Notes: generated from the sequence alone by a model not told the origin. A stretch of 64,000 bases of DNA from Salinarchaeum laminariae (GCF_023204835.1 NZ_CP096270.1:2806907-2870906), one strand, 5' to 3'. Numbered from the stretch's first letter, positions 8,551 to 18,115 are shown. Translations and numbers: made by a program.

Positions 8551-9613
8551 TCCGACGCCGCGGTCACTGGATTCCCTGTCCGGAAGGGTAGCTCTCCTCG
8601 CGATCGTTCTCGCGATCGGGCTCGTCGCCGTCGCACCGGGCGTTCTCGGCGCATCCACGGCCGCTGCGGATCCCTGTACGACGGTCGAGGCCGAACCGGC
8701 CGTCGTCGTGACGCCGCCCGCCGACGAGCCGACCGGCCCGGGGGAAACGGTCGCGGTGTACAACGGGTCCGAGCTGGTCGTTCACCTCTGCCAGCAGGCA
8801 GGCGGAGCACGGACGCTCGACGAGACCGGAGTTGACTGGGCGACCGTCATCGATTCCAGCGGCGAGGACCGGCTACGGATCCGCGTCGTTGCCCCGACCA
8901 ACGATTCGCTGGGTTCACTCGCCTCGCCAGAACCAGTTCCGGGCCCGGCGCTATCGATCGTCGATCACAGCGTGGAGTCGGCTCTGATCGACGGGGCGAT
9001 TCCGGTCGCCTCGGCCGAACAGGCGACCGAGCTTCGGGATGCTCTGGACACGTACCGCTCAGAGGAAGCGGCCCTCGACGCTCAGCTCGCGAACCTCTCC
9101 GCCGCAACCGCGACCGTGGAGAACGGATCCACGCCCGAGGAGCGGGTGATCGATGCGACGATGTCGACGCGAGAGTCGTATCTCGCTGCCGCCGAGGGGC
9201 TTCGCACGGAGCTCTACGACGTCGCCGACTCCGCCGTTGGCGGGCCCCAGAGCGCCGCAGCGATCCAGGCACTCGGCAACCGATCGGAGACGCTGGAGCG
9301 TCGAACGGAAGACGGCCTCGCGGCCCACGACGCCGCGCTCCGCGACCGCCAGCAGTCGTTGACCTGGTCGCTCAGGCTGCGGATCGTCGGACTCGCCGTG
9401 CTGGGGAGTCTCCTCGGAGCGGCGGCTGGAGCCGTGCTCCCACTCCGACGCGGACGAGCGGCCCGGCGTCGGCTCGCGGAGGGCGAGTGGACGACGTACT
9501 CGCGTCGGGCCCTCCTTGTGCCGGTTGCGCTCGGGGTCTGTCTGATCGTTCTCGGAGTCGGCTGGCTGGCGCTGACGGTCGGTGACTCACTTCTTCAGGT
9601 GATGACGCCGTGA
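8543..9613 (+). CDS. Exported membrane protein with central helical domain, second gene of operon
   Basis: A 356-residue protein. An N-terminal hydrophobic helix (VALLAIVLAIGLVAVAPGVL, ~19-38) exports a domain of about 230 residues with a conspicuous helical, probably coiled region (~155-275). It is followed by two C-terminal membrane helices separated by a very basic loop (LRRGRAARRRLAEG). The chosen ATG at 8543 overlaps the previous stop. GTG codons at 8531 and 8534 are alternatives. Its end overlaps the next gene by 4 bases (GTGA). No known family is recognised. Confidence 0.75.
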   Translation: MANPTPRSLDSLSGRVALLAIVLAIGLVAVAPGVLGASTAAADPCTTVEAEPAVVVTPPADEPTGPGETVAVYNGSELVVHLCQQAGGARTLDETGVDWATVIDSSGEDRLRIRVVAPTNDSLGSLASPEPVPGPALSIVDHSVESALIDGAIPVASAEQATELRDALDTYRSEEAALDAQLANLSAATATVENGSTPEERVIDATMSTRESYLAAAEGLRTELYDVADSAVGGPQSAAAIQALGNRSETLERRTEDGLAAHDAALRDRQQSLTWSLRLRIVGLAVLGSLLGAAAGAVLPLRRGRAARRRLAEGEWTTYSRRALLVPVALGVCLIVLGVGWLALTVGDSLLQVMTP

Positions 9614-12600
9614 TCGCTGGTCACCGCACCGCTGCCAGCGGGCGCGGGATTCGGACGATCCTCGTCATCGCCGGAATCGTCGGGATGCTCGCGGTCGGTT
9701 CGGTCGGCATGACGGTCGCCTCGCCCGGCGGATCCGTACCAGCGGACACCACCGGGGGAGACGCAGTAGTAGCCGACGACGCACTCCTCTCGGCACAGGA
9801 GGCCGGCGAGCAGCAGGGCAACGTCACGCGGGACGGCGGCAACGTCGTCCTCGCCGTTACCGTAGAGCGCATCGGCGAGGCCGGGCCGGGGACGAACGTC
9901 TCCGTTGAGGTCCCCGCCGTCGATGGATCGACAACGGCCAGCGCAGTCCGGGAGGGCGACCGATACGTCGCTCGCGTCCCGATCACCGACGTCGTCCCGC
10001 CCGGGGCCACCGCCAACCTCTCGTCGACGACCGTCACCGCGAGTCACGACGGCGAGACCGTGATCACGGGCGCGGCAGATCTCCGCTACGTCGCTCAAAC
10101 GGCGCCTGCGACGTTCCAAAATGCCACCCTCGCGGTCCCGGTCGACGTGCGCGGTCTCGGTGGCGCGGCCCCTGTGCTCCTCGCCGCCAACAGCGGCGAG
10201 CGGTTCCAGACGACGGTCGAGGGGAGCGGATCGAACGCGACGCTCCTCGTGACGCCCACCGAGCTCTCTGGAGTCCCCGCGCAGTACTCGATGAGCGCGT
10301 CGGTCGTGATGAACAACGCCACCGTCTCGGCCGGACCGGTCGCGTTCTCGATCGCCGACGCTGCGGAGCGCACCACCGCCCTCGAGTACCGGAACGGCGG
10401 CCTCGTCGTCGTGCAACCACTCGCCCACCCGGAACTGGGACCGAACCAGATCGAGGTGGCCCTCGAGACGAACGGCCCGACCGCCGTCTACAGCGTTCGA
10501 GATAGCGGGCCGGAGCCGTTCGTGGCGGTTCCCGAACACGTGGTGGGCGCCGGAAGCGTCCAGGTTCGCGTCTACAACGTCTCCGCCCCCGGTGGAGATG
10601 GGAGCAGCGGGGAGGGCGGCACCGCTGCGGAGACGACAGCGCTCGTGGACGTCGCCGTCACTGGGCCAGGACGTGCGACTGTGCCGCTCCGGATCGCCAA
10701 GGGATCGCTCTACGCACCCGAACCGGCTGCACTCACCGGATACGACGCGTTGCTGATCCGTGACGATTCGACGACGTACCTCCCGATCGACCCGGCCCTA
10801 CTGACCGGATCGGCACAGTCGCTACCGTCCGCGATCGCGCAGCCGAGCCAGGATGCCACGGCGATCCTTATCGGCGGGGAGGGCCGCCCGGCACGCGTCG
10901 ACCTGACAGTCGTCCCACCGCCACCCGAGCCGGAGCCAGAGCCCGAGCCGGCCGACCAAGAGGGTGACGAGTTCGTCGGGCTCTGGATGGACATCGGGTC
11001 GATCGTGAGCCTGCTTTTCGTCGCGATGATCGGGAGCGTCCTGTCGGTCGGGAGCGTCTACGGCCTCAGACTGCTCTCGCCCGCCCGGTCGGCTATCGCG
11101 GGGCCGCGCGCAGTCGTCGGCCACTTCTGCTTCGGCGGGATCGGGGGGATCGTCTGTATCGCAGTCGTCCAGTGGCTGTACTGGGGGCCAGTGCTCGGAA
11201 CGGCCACGGTCGGTGGCACGGAGATCGGGCTGGGCGCACTCCTCGTCGGCACGTTCCACGGCGGACTGACCGCGACCGGCCTCCGACTCGGACTCGGCAC
11301 GGTCGGCGCGTGGCCCACGCGGCGCGTTATCGACGAGACTTCGGTGCCGGTCAGGATCCGGTTCACCGACGACGAGGGCGAGGAAGTCCCCGGCGAGCAG
11401 ATCGTCGCGATCAGGCGTGCCGAGGACGGCTCGCTGGTCGAGACGACTACGCTCGCGGGAACGACCACCGAGGTCGCGCTGACGCCGGGTGAGTATTCGA
11501 TCAAGGGCGAGGCCGCAGAGCGAACGACCGACGACGTCGAGCTCGCGATCGACGATCCATCGCCGCGGCCGGAGACGCGATCGGTCCACTTGACCGTCGG
11601 CCGGCCGGGGCTGCAGGTCGAGGTCACGGATGCGCAGACAGAGGACGCGATCCCTTCCGGACAGGTCACCGTCACGACCGATCAGGAAGAGACGAAATCC
11701 GCCGCGATCGACGACGGCTCCGTGACGACGAGCCTCCCCGTCACGACCGGTACGGTGACGGCCGTCGTCAGCGCGCCGGGCTACGACGACGAGACCGTCG
11801 AGATCCGGATCGACGAGGCGCTCACGACCGTCGGCGTTGCGCTCGCACCGTCCTCTGGGACGCTCGTGGTCTCCGCGCTGGTCGCCGCAGATCCGATCGC
11901 CGACGCGACGGTCGAGATCGAGCCCGCCGAGTCGCCCAGCGATTCCTCCAGCGGATCCACGGTTGACTCGGAGGCGACGGAAGCGGCACCTGCCGGACCG
12001 GCAGCTGTCGGCGGCGATAGCGACGAGGCAACGACCCATCCGCCCGAAATCGGCGTCCGGACTGCATCAGGGGTCACTGACGAGGCCGGACGACTGATCC
12101 TCGAACTTCCCGCAGGCAGCTACCGGGCCACACTGGTGCTCGATGGCCCGAACGCCGACATGTTCGCGATCAAAGACGGGACCGCGACCATCTCCCCGGA
12201 CGAGGAATCGGCCGTCGAGGTGTACGCCCGCTTCGACTGGGAGCCCGACGAGCGCGTTCGGCGTCGCGCAAATGGGCTCCGGTCGACTATCAGATCGGTC
12301 GCGGAGGAAGCGACGGCGGATCCGACGATCCCCCTGTACTTCGCGGGCGTGACGGAGGCGCTGCTGGACTGCGTCGCAGCGCTACCTGACGCCGGGCACC
12401 ACTTCGCGACGAGCGCGCACGATCCCGACGAGGTCGCGACGGCGGCCGTCGCTGCTGCGGAGGCGGCACTCGAGGCAGTCGGGCAAGCGATGCAGGCCGA
12501 GGGCGTGCGGAGCGTGCTCGTTTCGGGGCCGACGGAGCCGGTGCGAGTGTCCCCCACTCTCGACGCGACGCCGGCGGATCTGCTGGCCTACCTCGAACAG

Positions 12601-12849
12601 GATCTGACGATCGCGAGCGTGGACGCGCGGGCCCACGAGATCGACACGACGCTCGACGAGCAGGCCGAGCGCCTGAGATCGGTTGCGCCCGCACGTGCAG
12701 TCCTCGAAAAAGCAGTCGGCCTCGTCCCCGAGAGCGATCAGTCGACGCACGCGGCAGCCCGCGAGTTCGCCGCACTGCTGTTGCTCGACGCCGTCGAGCA
12801 GTGTCTCGCGGACGAAGACATTCGGTCACGACTGGACGGCTCTGCGTGA
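9610..12849 (+). CDS. Large multidomain membrane protein with Ig-like/carboxypeptidase-regulatory repeats
   Basis: A 1079-residue protein with a GTG start in a GTGA overlap with the previous gene. An N-terminal helix (~15-33) precedes a beta-rich extracellular region to ~455 ending in a Pro/Glu spacer (PPPPEPEPEPEP). Three membrane helices follow (~461-485, 498-523 and 537-560). Beyond them are beta-sandwich repeats of the carboxypeptidase-regulatory/PEGA type (~575-860; for example TPGEYSIKGEA and LPAGSYRATLVLDG) and a helical C-terminal domain (~870-1079). With four helices and N-in topology the regulatory-like repeats would be cytoplasmic. A sensor or scaffold role is plausible but not shown. 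Confidence 0.75.
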   Translation: MIAGHRTAASGRGIRTILVIAGIVGMLAVGSVGMTVASPGGSVPADTTGGDAVVADDALLSAQEAGEQQGNVTRDGGNVVLAVTVERIGEAGPGTNVSVEVPAVDGSTTASAVREGDRYVARVPITDVVPPGATANLSSTTVTASHDGETVITGAADLRYVAQTAPATFQNATLAVPVDVRGLGGAAPVLLAANSGERFQTTVEGSGSNATLLVTPTELSGVPAQYSMSASVVMNNATVSAGPVAFSIADAAERTTALEYRNGGLVVVQPLAHPELGPNQIEVALETNGPTAVYSVRDSGPEPFVAVPEHVVGAGSVQVRVYNVSAPGGDGSSGEGGTAAETTALVDVAVTGPGRATVPLRIAKGSLYAPEPAALTGYDALLIRDDSTTYLPIDPALLTGSAQSLPSAIAQPSQDATAILIGGEGRPARVDLTVVPPPPEPEPEPEPADQEGDEFVGLWMDIGSIVSLLFVAMIGSVLSVGSVYGLRLLSPARSAIAGPRAVVGHFCFGGIGGIVCIAVVQWLYWGPVLGTATVGGTEIGLGALLVGTFHGGLTATGLRLGLGTVGAWPTRRVIDETSVPVRIRFTDDEGEEVPGEQIVAIRRAEDGSLVETTTLAGTTTEVALTPGEYSIKGEAAERTTDDVELAIDDPSPRPETRSVHLTVGRPGLQVEVTDAQTEDAIPSGQVTVTTDQEETKSAAIDDGSVTTSLPVTTGTVTAVVSAPGYDDETVEIRIDEALTTVGVALAPSSGTLVVSALVAADPIADATVEIEPAESPSDSSSGSTVDSEATEAAPAGPAAVGGDSDEATTHPPEIGVRTASGVTDEAGRLILELPAGSYRATLVLDGPNADMFAIKDGTATISPDEESAVEVYARFDWEPDERVRRRANGLRSTIRSVAEEATADPTIPLYFAGVTEALLDCVAALPDAGHHFATSAHDPDEVATAAVAAAEAALEAVGQAMQAEGVRSVLVSGPTEPVRVSPTLDATPADLLAYLEQDLTIASVDARAHEIDTTLDEQAERLRSVAPARAVLEKAVGLVPESDQSTHAAAREFAALLLLDAVEQCLADEDIRSRLDGSA

Positions 12850-12987
12850 ACGGCCAGATGATGATCGGCCTCGGCAGGGTGCGCGGCGATTACTCCCGCG
12901 TTTCACAGAATCAGCAGTTCGGCGATGCTCTCGATTCAGCGAAGACCGAAGCAGGAGTTGCTCGCAAATTATTGGGGTGCCTGCGAA

Positions 12988-13542
12988 TCAATCTTTGCGC
13001 TTGACGACGTCGCCGAGCGTGTACTCGCCGGCGTCACCGCCACCCTCCCACTCGGCGTCCTCGTCCGCTCCGGCGCCCCCGGACAGCGAGATGTCCAGAT
13101 GGCGCTCGAGTTTGGTCTGGACCTCGTCGCTGGGGAGCGTTTCGCCCCGTTCGAGCTTCCGGATCAGGCTCGCCTTCTCGTTGAGTTCGTTGGCGAGATC
13201 GGCCTGCGAGAGGCCGGTGTCCTCCCGCGCAGTCCGGATCCGCTCGTCGTAGTCCGTCACGACTTCGTCCATGTCGTCGAACATGTCCGAGCGACGGCGC
13301 TGACTCGAACCACCGGAGGAGCCGCCACTGGCGCTCGAGGAGCTGCTCCCGCTGCCGGAGCTGCCGCCCGAGCTCCCGCCACTGCTCGTGGAGTATTTGG
13401 TAGACGTAGAGCTACTGGAGCTCTGGTCGCGAACTTCAGTCCCGAAGTCTGCGCAGTCCCCGCAGACCTGGAGTTCGGCGCCCTCGACCTTCACCGTCTT
13501 CGGCGACGACGTACTATCGCCGCACATCTCACACCGAACCAT
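12988..13542 (-). CDS. mbf1: Multiprotein bridging factor 1-like protein (zinc ribbon plus HTH)
   Basis: Archaeal MBF1, a small factor thought to link transcription and ribosomes. The 184 residues comprise an N-terminal zinc ribbon (MVRCEMCGD and LQVCGDCADFG), a long Ser/Gly linker (~50-85) and a cro/HTH_3 domain (DTGLSQADLANELNEKASLI, ~115-134). They end in an acidic tail. The ATG at 13542 is favoured over one at 13569 because a TATA-like ATTTATG (13567-13573) lies 25-31 bases before it. The linker is unusually long and nearly pure Ser/Gly. Confidence 0.88.
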   Translation of the reverse strand: MVRCEMCGDSTSSPKTVKVEGAELQVCGDCADFGTEVRDQSSSSSTSTKYSTSSGGSSGGSSGSGSSSSSASGGSSGGSSQRRRSDMFDDMDEVVTDYDERIRTAREDTGLSQADLANELNEKASLIRKLERGETLPSDEVQTKLERHLDISLSGGAGADEDAEWEGGGDAGEYTLGDVVKRKD

Positions 13543-13566
13543 GTCCCGACTTTGCACAGGGCCGTG

Positions 13567-13573
13567 CATAAAT
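13567..13573 (-). promoter_or_regulatory. TATA-like box for mbf1
   Basis: ATTTATG on the minus strand, 25-31 bases before the ATG at 13542, consistent with a leaderless mRNA. Confidence 0.5.
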
Positions 13574-13696
13574 GATGCGACCGGGGCGATTGTCGGCGAC
13601 GGCGAGGGGATCGGCTACTGAACCGAAACCGCTAGCGATCACGAACGACTGCGAGCGACTGCGAGGAGCACAACGACAGAACTGGCCGAGGCTGTC

Positions 13697-14077
13697 TCAG
13701 ACCGCAGCGAAGAGCAGCGCCGCGTTCGTCGTCGCCACGACTGCCCAGGGGAGCGCGATTCCGAGCGGGATCGCCACGCGGAACTGGGGGAGTGCAACTC
13801 GGACGCCGTACGCCAGGACGAGCGCACCGGCCTTGATCGTCAGGAAGCCAGCGACGCCGAACGCCGCCTGCGCGCTGGCGACGACGGGGTTGCCCTCGGC
13901 GAGCCCCACCCGAAATCCCAGCAGCGTGGTCACCACGTCCGCGAACAGCGCGACTGTGGCACCGATCCAGAGCAGGCGCTCCCGACGAGCGAGCCAGCTT
14001 ACCCCCTCGTCGAGCAGCATCTCACCGGAGACCGTCGAGCGGGAGTCGGACGAAGAAATGGCGTCGGCCGGTGGCAT
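13697..14077 (-). CDS. DUF5658-like membrane protein
   Basis: A 126-residue membrane protein with three or four hydrophobic helices after a ~30-residue soluble N-terminus. The pattern ADVVTTLLGFRVGLAEGNPV resembles the DUF5658 group of archaeal membrane proteins of unknown function. It is read away from the carboxyltransferase region; no operon partner is evident. An AT-rich stretch (around 14160-14175) lies too far upstream to be its TATA box. TTATGAAACC, about 40 bases before the start, is a weak candidate. Confidence 0.65.
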   Translation of the reverse strand: MPPADAISSSDSRSTVSGEMLLDEGVSWLARRERLLWIGATVALFADVVTTLLGFRVGLAEGNPVVASAQAAFGVAGFLTIKAGALVLAYGVRVALPQFRVAIPLGIALPWAVVATTNAALLFAAV

Positions 14078-14254
14078 GATGAGAATAGGCGTTGCTGCCT
14101 TGGATTCTGAACTATGGTTTCATAACTCTTTGGCATTGAACCATCTTCGCCACATACAGCATAATAATTATCAATCGTTGGAACCCTGGACTGGCCGTCC
14201 AAGCTCACGATCGAGAAGAGCATCGTGAAAGTAGCGGAACCTGACGAATACGGA

Positions 14255-14313
14255 CCTCTACCGAACGGCCACGGTTCGGCAGAGGAGTAGAGTTCTATCC
14301 GGCAACTCGCCGG
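14255..14313 (-). terminator. Two hairpins just downstream of the carboxyltransferase gene
   Basis: Two inverted repeats follow the stop codon at 14334 on the minus strand. The first is CCGGC/GCCGG (14299-14313). The second is CCTCT-A-CCGAAC paired with GTTCGG-C-AGAGG (14255-14285, one mismatch, 7-base loop). No clear T-run follows, so a terminator role is only a suggestion; 3'-end stabilisation is an alternative. Confidence 0.35.
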
Positions 14314-14333
14314 GACGTTCTCAGCCGAGACAA

Positions 14334-16142
14334 TCAGAGCACGGTGCCGTGTTTCTTGTCGGGCAGCTCCGTCTCGACGTCCTCGTAGAACGCAAAGCGC
14401 GCTGCGAGTTCGCTCCGGAGCTCGCTGGGTGGGATGACCTCGTCGATCACGACCTCGCTGGCCATCCGCATCGCGTCGATGTCGCGGCGGTACTCCTCGC
14501 GGAGCTCGTCGGCTCGCTGCTCGCGTTCGTCCTCGTCCTCGATTTCCGCGAGCTTCCGAGCGTAGACAGCGTTGATCGCCGCCTCAGGACCCATGATTCC
14601 GATCTCGCCGGAGGGGAGTGCCAGCACGCTCTCGGGATCGTATGCCGGTCCACCCATCGCGTAGATGCCCGCGCCGTACGCCTTCCTGACGACGACGGTC
14701 TGCTGGGGGACCGTCGCCGAGGAGGTGGCGTAGATGAACTTCTTGCCCTTCTCGAGGATCCCCTCCGTCTCGACTTGCGACCCCGCCATGAACCCGGGCG
14801 TATCACAGAGATAGAGCACGGGCACGTCGTAGGCGTCGGCGGTCCAGATGAACTGTGCTGCCTTCTCTGCGGCGTCGGGGAAGATCGCGCCAGCCCGTTT
14901 GGCAGGCTGGTTCGCGACGATCGCGACCGGGCGGCCGTCGATTCTGGCGAAGCCCGTCAGGATCTCCCCGCCGTACTCCGGACGGAGTTCGAGCCAGGAG
15001 TCGGCGTCGACGACGCGTTCGATCACGTTCTGCATGTCGTACCCCTTGTCGGGGTGTTGGGGGATCACCGAGTCGATTCCGTCGGGTGATAGCTCGGGCT
15101 GGGAACCCGTCTGTTCTGGCGGCGAGTCGTCGGAGCTATCTGGGAGATATGACAGCAGCTGCGCGACGAGTTCGCGAGCGTGCTCCTCGTCCCTGGCGAT
15201 CAGATCTGCGGAGCCTGACTCGCGGGTGTGGACCTCGGGGCCCCCGAGCTCCTCCGCGGAGATCTCCTCGCCGGTGACCATCTCGACCATCCGTGGCGAG
15301 GCGATGGCCATCGAGGACATCCCCTCGACCATGATCGTGAAGTCGGCGAAGACGGGTGTGTACGCCGCACCGGCGAAGCAGGGACCGTAGAGCACGCAGA
15401 TCTGCGGGACGCGGCCGGAGAGCATCGAGTGGTTGTAGTAGTACTTCCCGATGCCCTCTCTATTTGCGAAGAATCCGGTTTGCTGATCGATGCGGCCACC
15501 GGAGGAGTCCATCAGGTAGAGCACCGGCTTGCCGGATTTCAGAGCCCGCTGTTGCATCCTGAGGAACTTCTCGACGCCGTGTGCGGCCATCGAGCCGGCC
15601 TTGACGGTGAAGTCGTTGGCCATGAAGTGGACGTCCCGGCCCTCGAACTCGGCGGCGCCCGTCAGCAGGCCGGCGGCGGGGAGGCGCGAACCGGGATCTG
15701 GCGACTCGACGTCGGGGCTGGAGCCGTGCCAGGCGTCGAAGTTCGCGAACTTGCCGTCCTCGAAGGTGAGATCGGCTGATCCGTCGTCCTCACCGAACCA
15801 CAGCTTCAGACGGTCGCGCACGAACAGTTTCCCCTGCTCGTCCAGCCGGTCGCGGTACTTCTGGGGACCGCCTTCCTCCATATCGGCGATCAGATCCCGG
15901 AGTGCGTCCTCGCGCTCCGTCGGGCCGAGGTCGTCTGCTGGGTCTGCATCTGGTGAGGACTCCGCCCGATCCCGGGCGTCGTCCGATCCGGACTCGCTAC
16001 CCTGTGGCGGTTCGGCGCTCGCGATCGGCGCCTCGTCGTCACCGGTCACCACCTCGACCGGCTCGCCGAGATGCTCTGCGAGCGCGGCGGCGATCGCCGA
16101 TGCTTCCTCCTCGCTGGCGCCAGACTCGATCCGAAACTCCAT
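14334..16142 (-). CDS. Biotin-dependent acyl-CoA carboxylase, carboxyltransferase subunit with extra N-terminal domain
   Basis: Carboxyltransferase subunit of an acetyl-/propionyl-/methylcrotonyl-CoA carboxylase type enzyme (PccB/AccD5 group), moving CO2 from biotin to an acyl-CoA. The 602 residues are longer than the usual ~515. From ~95 on they follow the family, with crotonase-like half-sites (MDSSGGRIDQQTGFF, YGPCFAGAAYTPVFAD) and a second domain (YLCDTPGFMAGSQVE, MGGPAYDPESV). The first ~35 residues (FRIESGASEEEASAIAAALA) resemble the small epsilon/PccX-type subunit and are joined by an acidic linker. No biotin carboxylase or biotin carrier gene is adjacent. Substrate specificity cannot be fixed. 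Confidence 0.85.
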   Translation of the reverse strand: MEFRIESGASEEEASAIAAALAEHLGEPVEVVTGDDEAPIASAEPPQGSESGSDDARDRAESSPDADPADDLGPTEREDALRDLIADMEEGGPQKYRDRLDEQGKLFVRDRLKLWFGEDDGSADLTFEDGKFANFDAWHGSSPDVESPDPGSRLPAAGLLTGAAEFEGRDVHFMANDFTVKAGSMAAHGVEKFLRMQQRALKSGKPVLYLMDSSGGRIDQQTGFFANREGIGKYYYNHSMLSGRVPQICVLYGPCFAGAAYTPVFADFTIMVEGMSSMAIASPRMVEMVTGEEISAEELGGPEVHTRESGSADLIARDEEHARELVAQLLSYLPDSSDDSPPEQTGSQPELSPDGIDSVIPQHPDKGYDMQNVIERVVDADSWLELRPEYGGEILTGFARIDGRPVAIVANQPAKRAGAIFPDAAEKAAQFIWTADAYDVPVLYLCDTPGFMAGSQVETEGILEKGKKFIYATSSATVPQQTVVVRKAYGAGIYAMGGPAYDPESVLALPSGEIGIMGPEAAINAVYARKLAEIEDEDEREQRADELREEYRRDIDAMRMASEVVIDEVIPPSELRSELAARFAFYEDVETELPDKKHGTVL

Positions 16143-16325
16143 ACTGAACGTCGGACGGCCATTTCACATCAACGTTTGCCCGGAATTGGCTCACAGAACC
16201 GGGATCGTGTATGGTTATTGGTATCGATGTTCAGTCGGTCGGATGAGTCGAGACTCCACCCCACCGAAGCGTCCTCCACCGATTCCCAGGAGCGCAGACG
16301 CGTCTCCAGTGGCAGAATATGGCAA

Positions 16326-16332
16326 GATATAC
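16326..16332 (+). promoter_or_regulatory. TATA-like box for the ABC transporter operon
   Basis: GATATAC, 27-33 bases before the ATG at 16359. It supports that ATG as the first codon of a leaderless message. Confidence 0.5.
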
Positions 16333-16358
16333 ACGGTTTCGCTGATGGGACATTACCG

Positions 16359-17270
16359 ATGGCCGCCATAGACATTAAAGCTCTCCAGAAGCGGTACGGC
16401 GACGTTCGCGCCGTCGACGATCTCGACCTCACGGTCGAGGACGGCGAGATCTACGGCTTCCTCGGCCCGAACGGGGCGGGAAAATCGACGACGATCGACT
16501 GCCTCCTCGGCTACGCCACGCCCACGAGCGGCACGATCGAGGTGCTCGATTACGACGCAATCGAGGAGTCGGTCGCCCTTCGGCAACACGTCGGCGTGCT
16601 TCCGGAAGACCTCTCGATGTACGACCGTCTGACCGCCCGAAAACACGTCCAGTTCGCGATCGACGTGAAAGACGTAGACGACGACCCGGAGGCGCTGCTC
16701 GAGCGCGTCGGGCTGCAGGACGCCATCGACCGGAAGGCCGGAGGATTCTCGACGGGGATGTCCCAGCGTCTCGCACTCGCGATGGCGCTCGTCGGCGAGC
16801 CCGAGCTGCTCGTCCTCGACGAGCCGACCTCGGGGCTCGACCCCAACGGCGCGCGAGAACTCCGAGAGATCATTCGCGAGGAGAACGAGCGCGGCGCGAC
16901 GGTCTTCTTCTCCAGTCACATCATGGAGCAGGTCGAGGCCGTCTGTGATCGCGTCGGGATCATGAAATCCGGGACGATGGTCGCAGAGGACGACGTCGCG
17001 GGACTCCGCGCCGCTGCGGGTGGCGGATCGACGCTGATCGTCACGCTACAGCAGCCTGCTGACGGCCTCACCGCGACGATCCACGGCCGCGACGACGTGA
17101 CGTCCGTACAGGCCGACGGCACCTCACTCTCGATCTCGCTCGAGAAGAACGCGCGAAAGACCGCGATCATCGGCGCGATCGAGGACGAAGGGTACTCCAT
17201 CGAGGACTTCCGAACGCAGGAAGCGAGTCTCGAAGACATCTTCGCCTCGTACACGGAGGGCGCAGCATGA
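16359..17270 (+). CDS. ABC transporter ATP-binding protein (ABC-2 type)
   Basis: ATPase of an ABC-2 exporter-type system, 303 residues. Visible motifs are Walker A GPNGAGKST (~38), the signature SGFSTGMSQR-like segment (GGFSTGMSQRLALAMALV, ~127), Walker B LLVLDEPTSGLDP (~150) and the switch His in FFSSHIMEQVE. The C-terminal ~80 residues are the usual accessory domain of this subfamily. ATGA overlap with the downstream permease shows translational coupling. The transported substrate is unknown. The start follows a TATA-like box; the long upstream extension of the frame is intergenic. Confidence 0.92.
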   Translation: MAAIDIKALQKRYGDVRAVDDLDLTVEDGEIYGFLGPNGAGKSTTIDCLLGYATPTSGTIEVLDYDAIEESVALRQHVGVLPEDLSMYDRLTARKHVQFAIDVKDVDDDPEALLERVGLQDAIDRKAGGFSTGMSQRLALAMALVGEPELLVLDEPTSGLDPNGARELREIIREENERGATVFFSSHIMEQVEAVCDRVGIMKSGTMVAEDDVAGLRAAAGGGSTLIVTLQQPADGLTATIHGRDDVTSVQADGTSLSISLEKNARKTAIIGAIEDEGYSIEDFRTQEASLEDIFASYTEGAA

Positions 17271-18115
17271 GCGGACAGCCAGGGTGGCTCCACGTCGCGA
17301 AGAAGGACCTGCAGGACTCCGCTCGATCGAAGCTCCTGCTCGGCGTGATCGGCGTCTTGCTCGTGCTCAGCGTCGTGTTGAGCGCAGTCCCGTATCTCGT
17401 CGGCGACACCGGCAGCGACGGCGCGGAGTTCGCGGCGGCCCTGTTCCAGACGCCGATCGGGATCTTCCTGCCCGTGCTCGCAGCGATGATCGGCTATATG
17501 GCGATCGTCCAGGAGCGAGAATCCGGTAGCATTCGCGTGCTGCTCGGCCTCCCGCTACGTCGCTCGGACGTCGTCGTCGGCAAGGTGATCGGTCGATCGA
17601 TCGTCATCGTCGGCGCGCTACTCGTGACCGGACTCATCGGAACGGTGCTCATGTTCGCGCTCTATGGCTCCGTGGAGTGGCAGCAGATGGCCGCTTTCGG
17701 CATCCTCGGCGGCGTGCTCTCGGTGGTGTACGTTGCAGTCGCGATCGCCGTCTCCGCCTCGGTCAGCTCGCGGGGGAAGGCGATGGGGCTGATCGTCGCC
17801 ATCCTCCTGGTGCTCGTCTACGCCTACCAGTACCTCGTGCTCGGCCTCGTGCGTATCGTGGAGGGGTCGTGGACGCTGGAGAACGTCCCTGACTACGCAC
17901 TGTTGCTGCTCAGCCTCGATCCAAACGTGGCGGGTAGTCGTGCGGCTGGATATCTGTTCAGCGCCGACATCGGCGACCCGCTCGAGGGCGTCGCTGGCGA
18001 GTCCGCGCAGCTTCCGTTCTACGCCGAACAGTGGACCGCGTTCCCCGTCATCGTGCTGTGGATCGTCGTCCCCCTCGCGATCGGCTACTACCGGTTCGGC
18101 AAGGCCGATCTCTGA
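17267..18115 (+). CDS. ABC-2 type transporter permease
   Basis: Membrane partner of the ATPase at 16359, 282 residues with about six membrane helices and a short cytoplasmic N-terminus (WLHVAKKDLQDSARSKLLL). The motif IVQERESGSIRVLLGLPLRRSDVVVGKV is characteristic of ABC-2/NatB-like permeases. Its start overlaps the ATPase stop (ATGA). It converges on the fructose-bisphosphatase gene 47 bases away. The substrate is unknown. Confidence 0.9.
   Translation: MSGQPGWLHVAKKDLQDSARSKLLLGVIGVLLVLSVVLSAVPYLVGDTGSDGAEFAAALFQTPIGIFLPVLAAMIGYMAIVQERESGSIRVLLGLPLRRSDVVVGKVIGRSIVIVGALLVTGLIGTVLMFALYGSVEWQQMAAFGILGGVLSVVYVAVAIAVSASVSSRGKAMGLIVAILLVLVYAYQYLVLGLVRIVEGSWTLENVPDYALLLLSLDPNVAGSRAAGYLFSADIGDPLEGVAGESAQLPFYAEQWTAFPVIVLWIVVPLAIGYYRFGKADL

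Noticed and set aside
10921-10960. CCGGAGCCAGAGCCC-type short repeat in the large membrane-protein gene
   Set aside because: It simply encodes a Pro-Glu spacer; no sign of a separate element.
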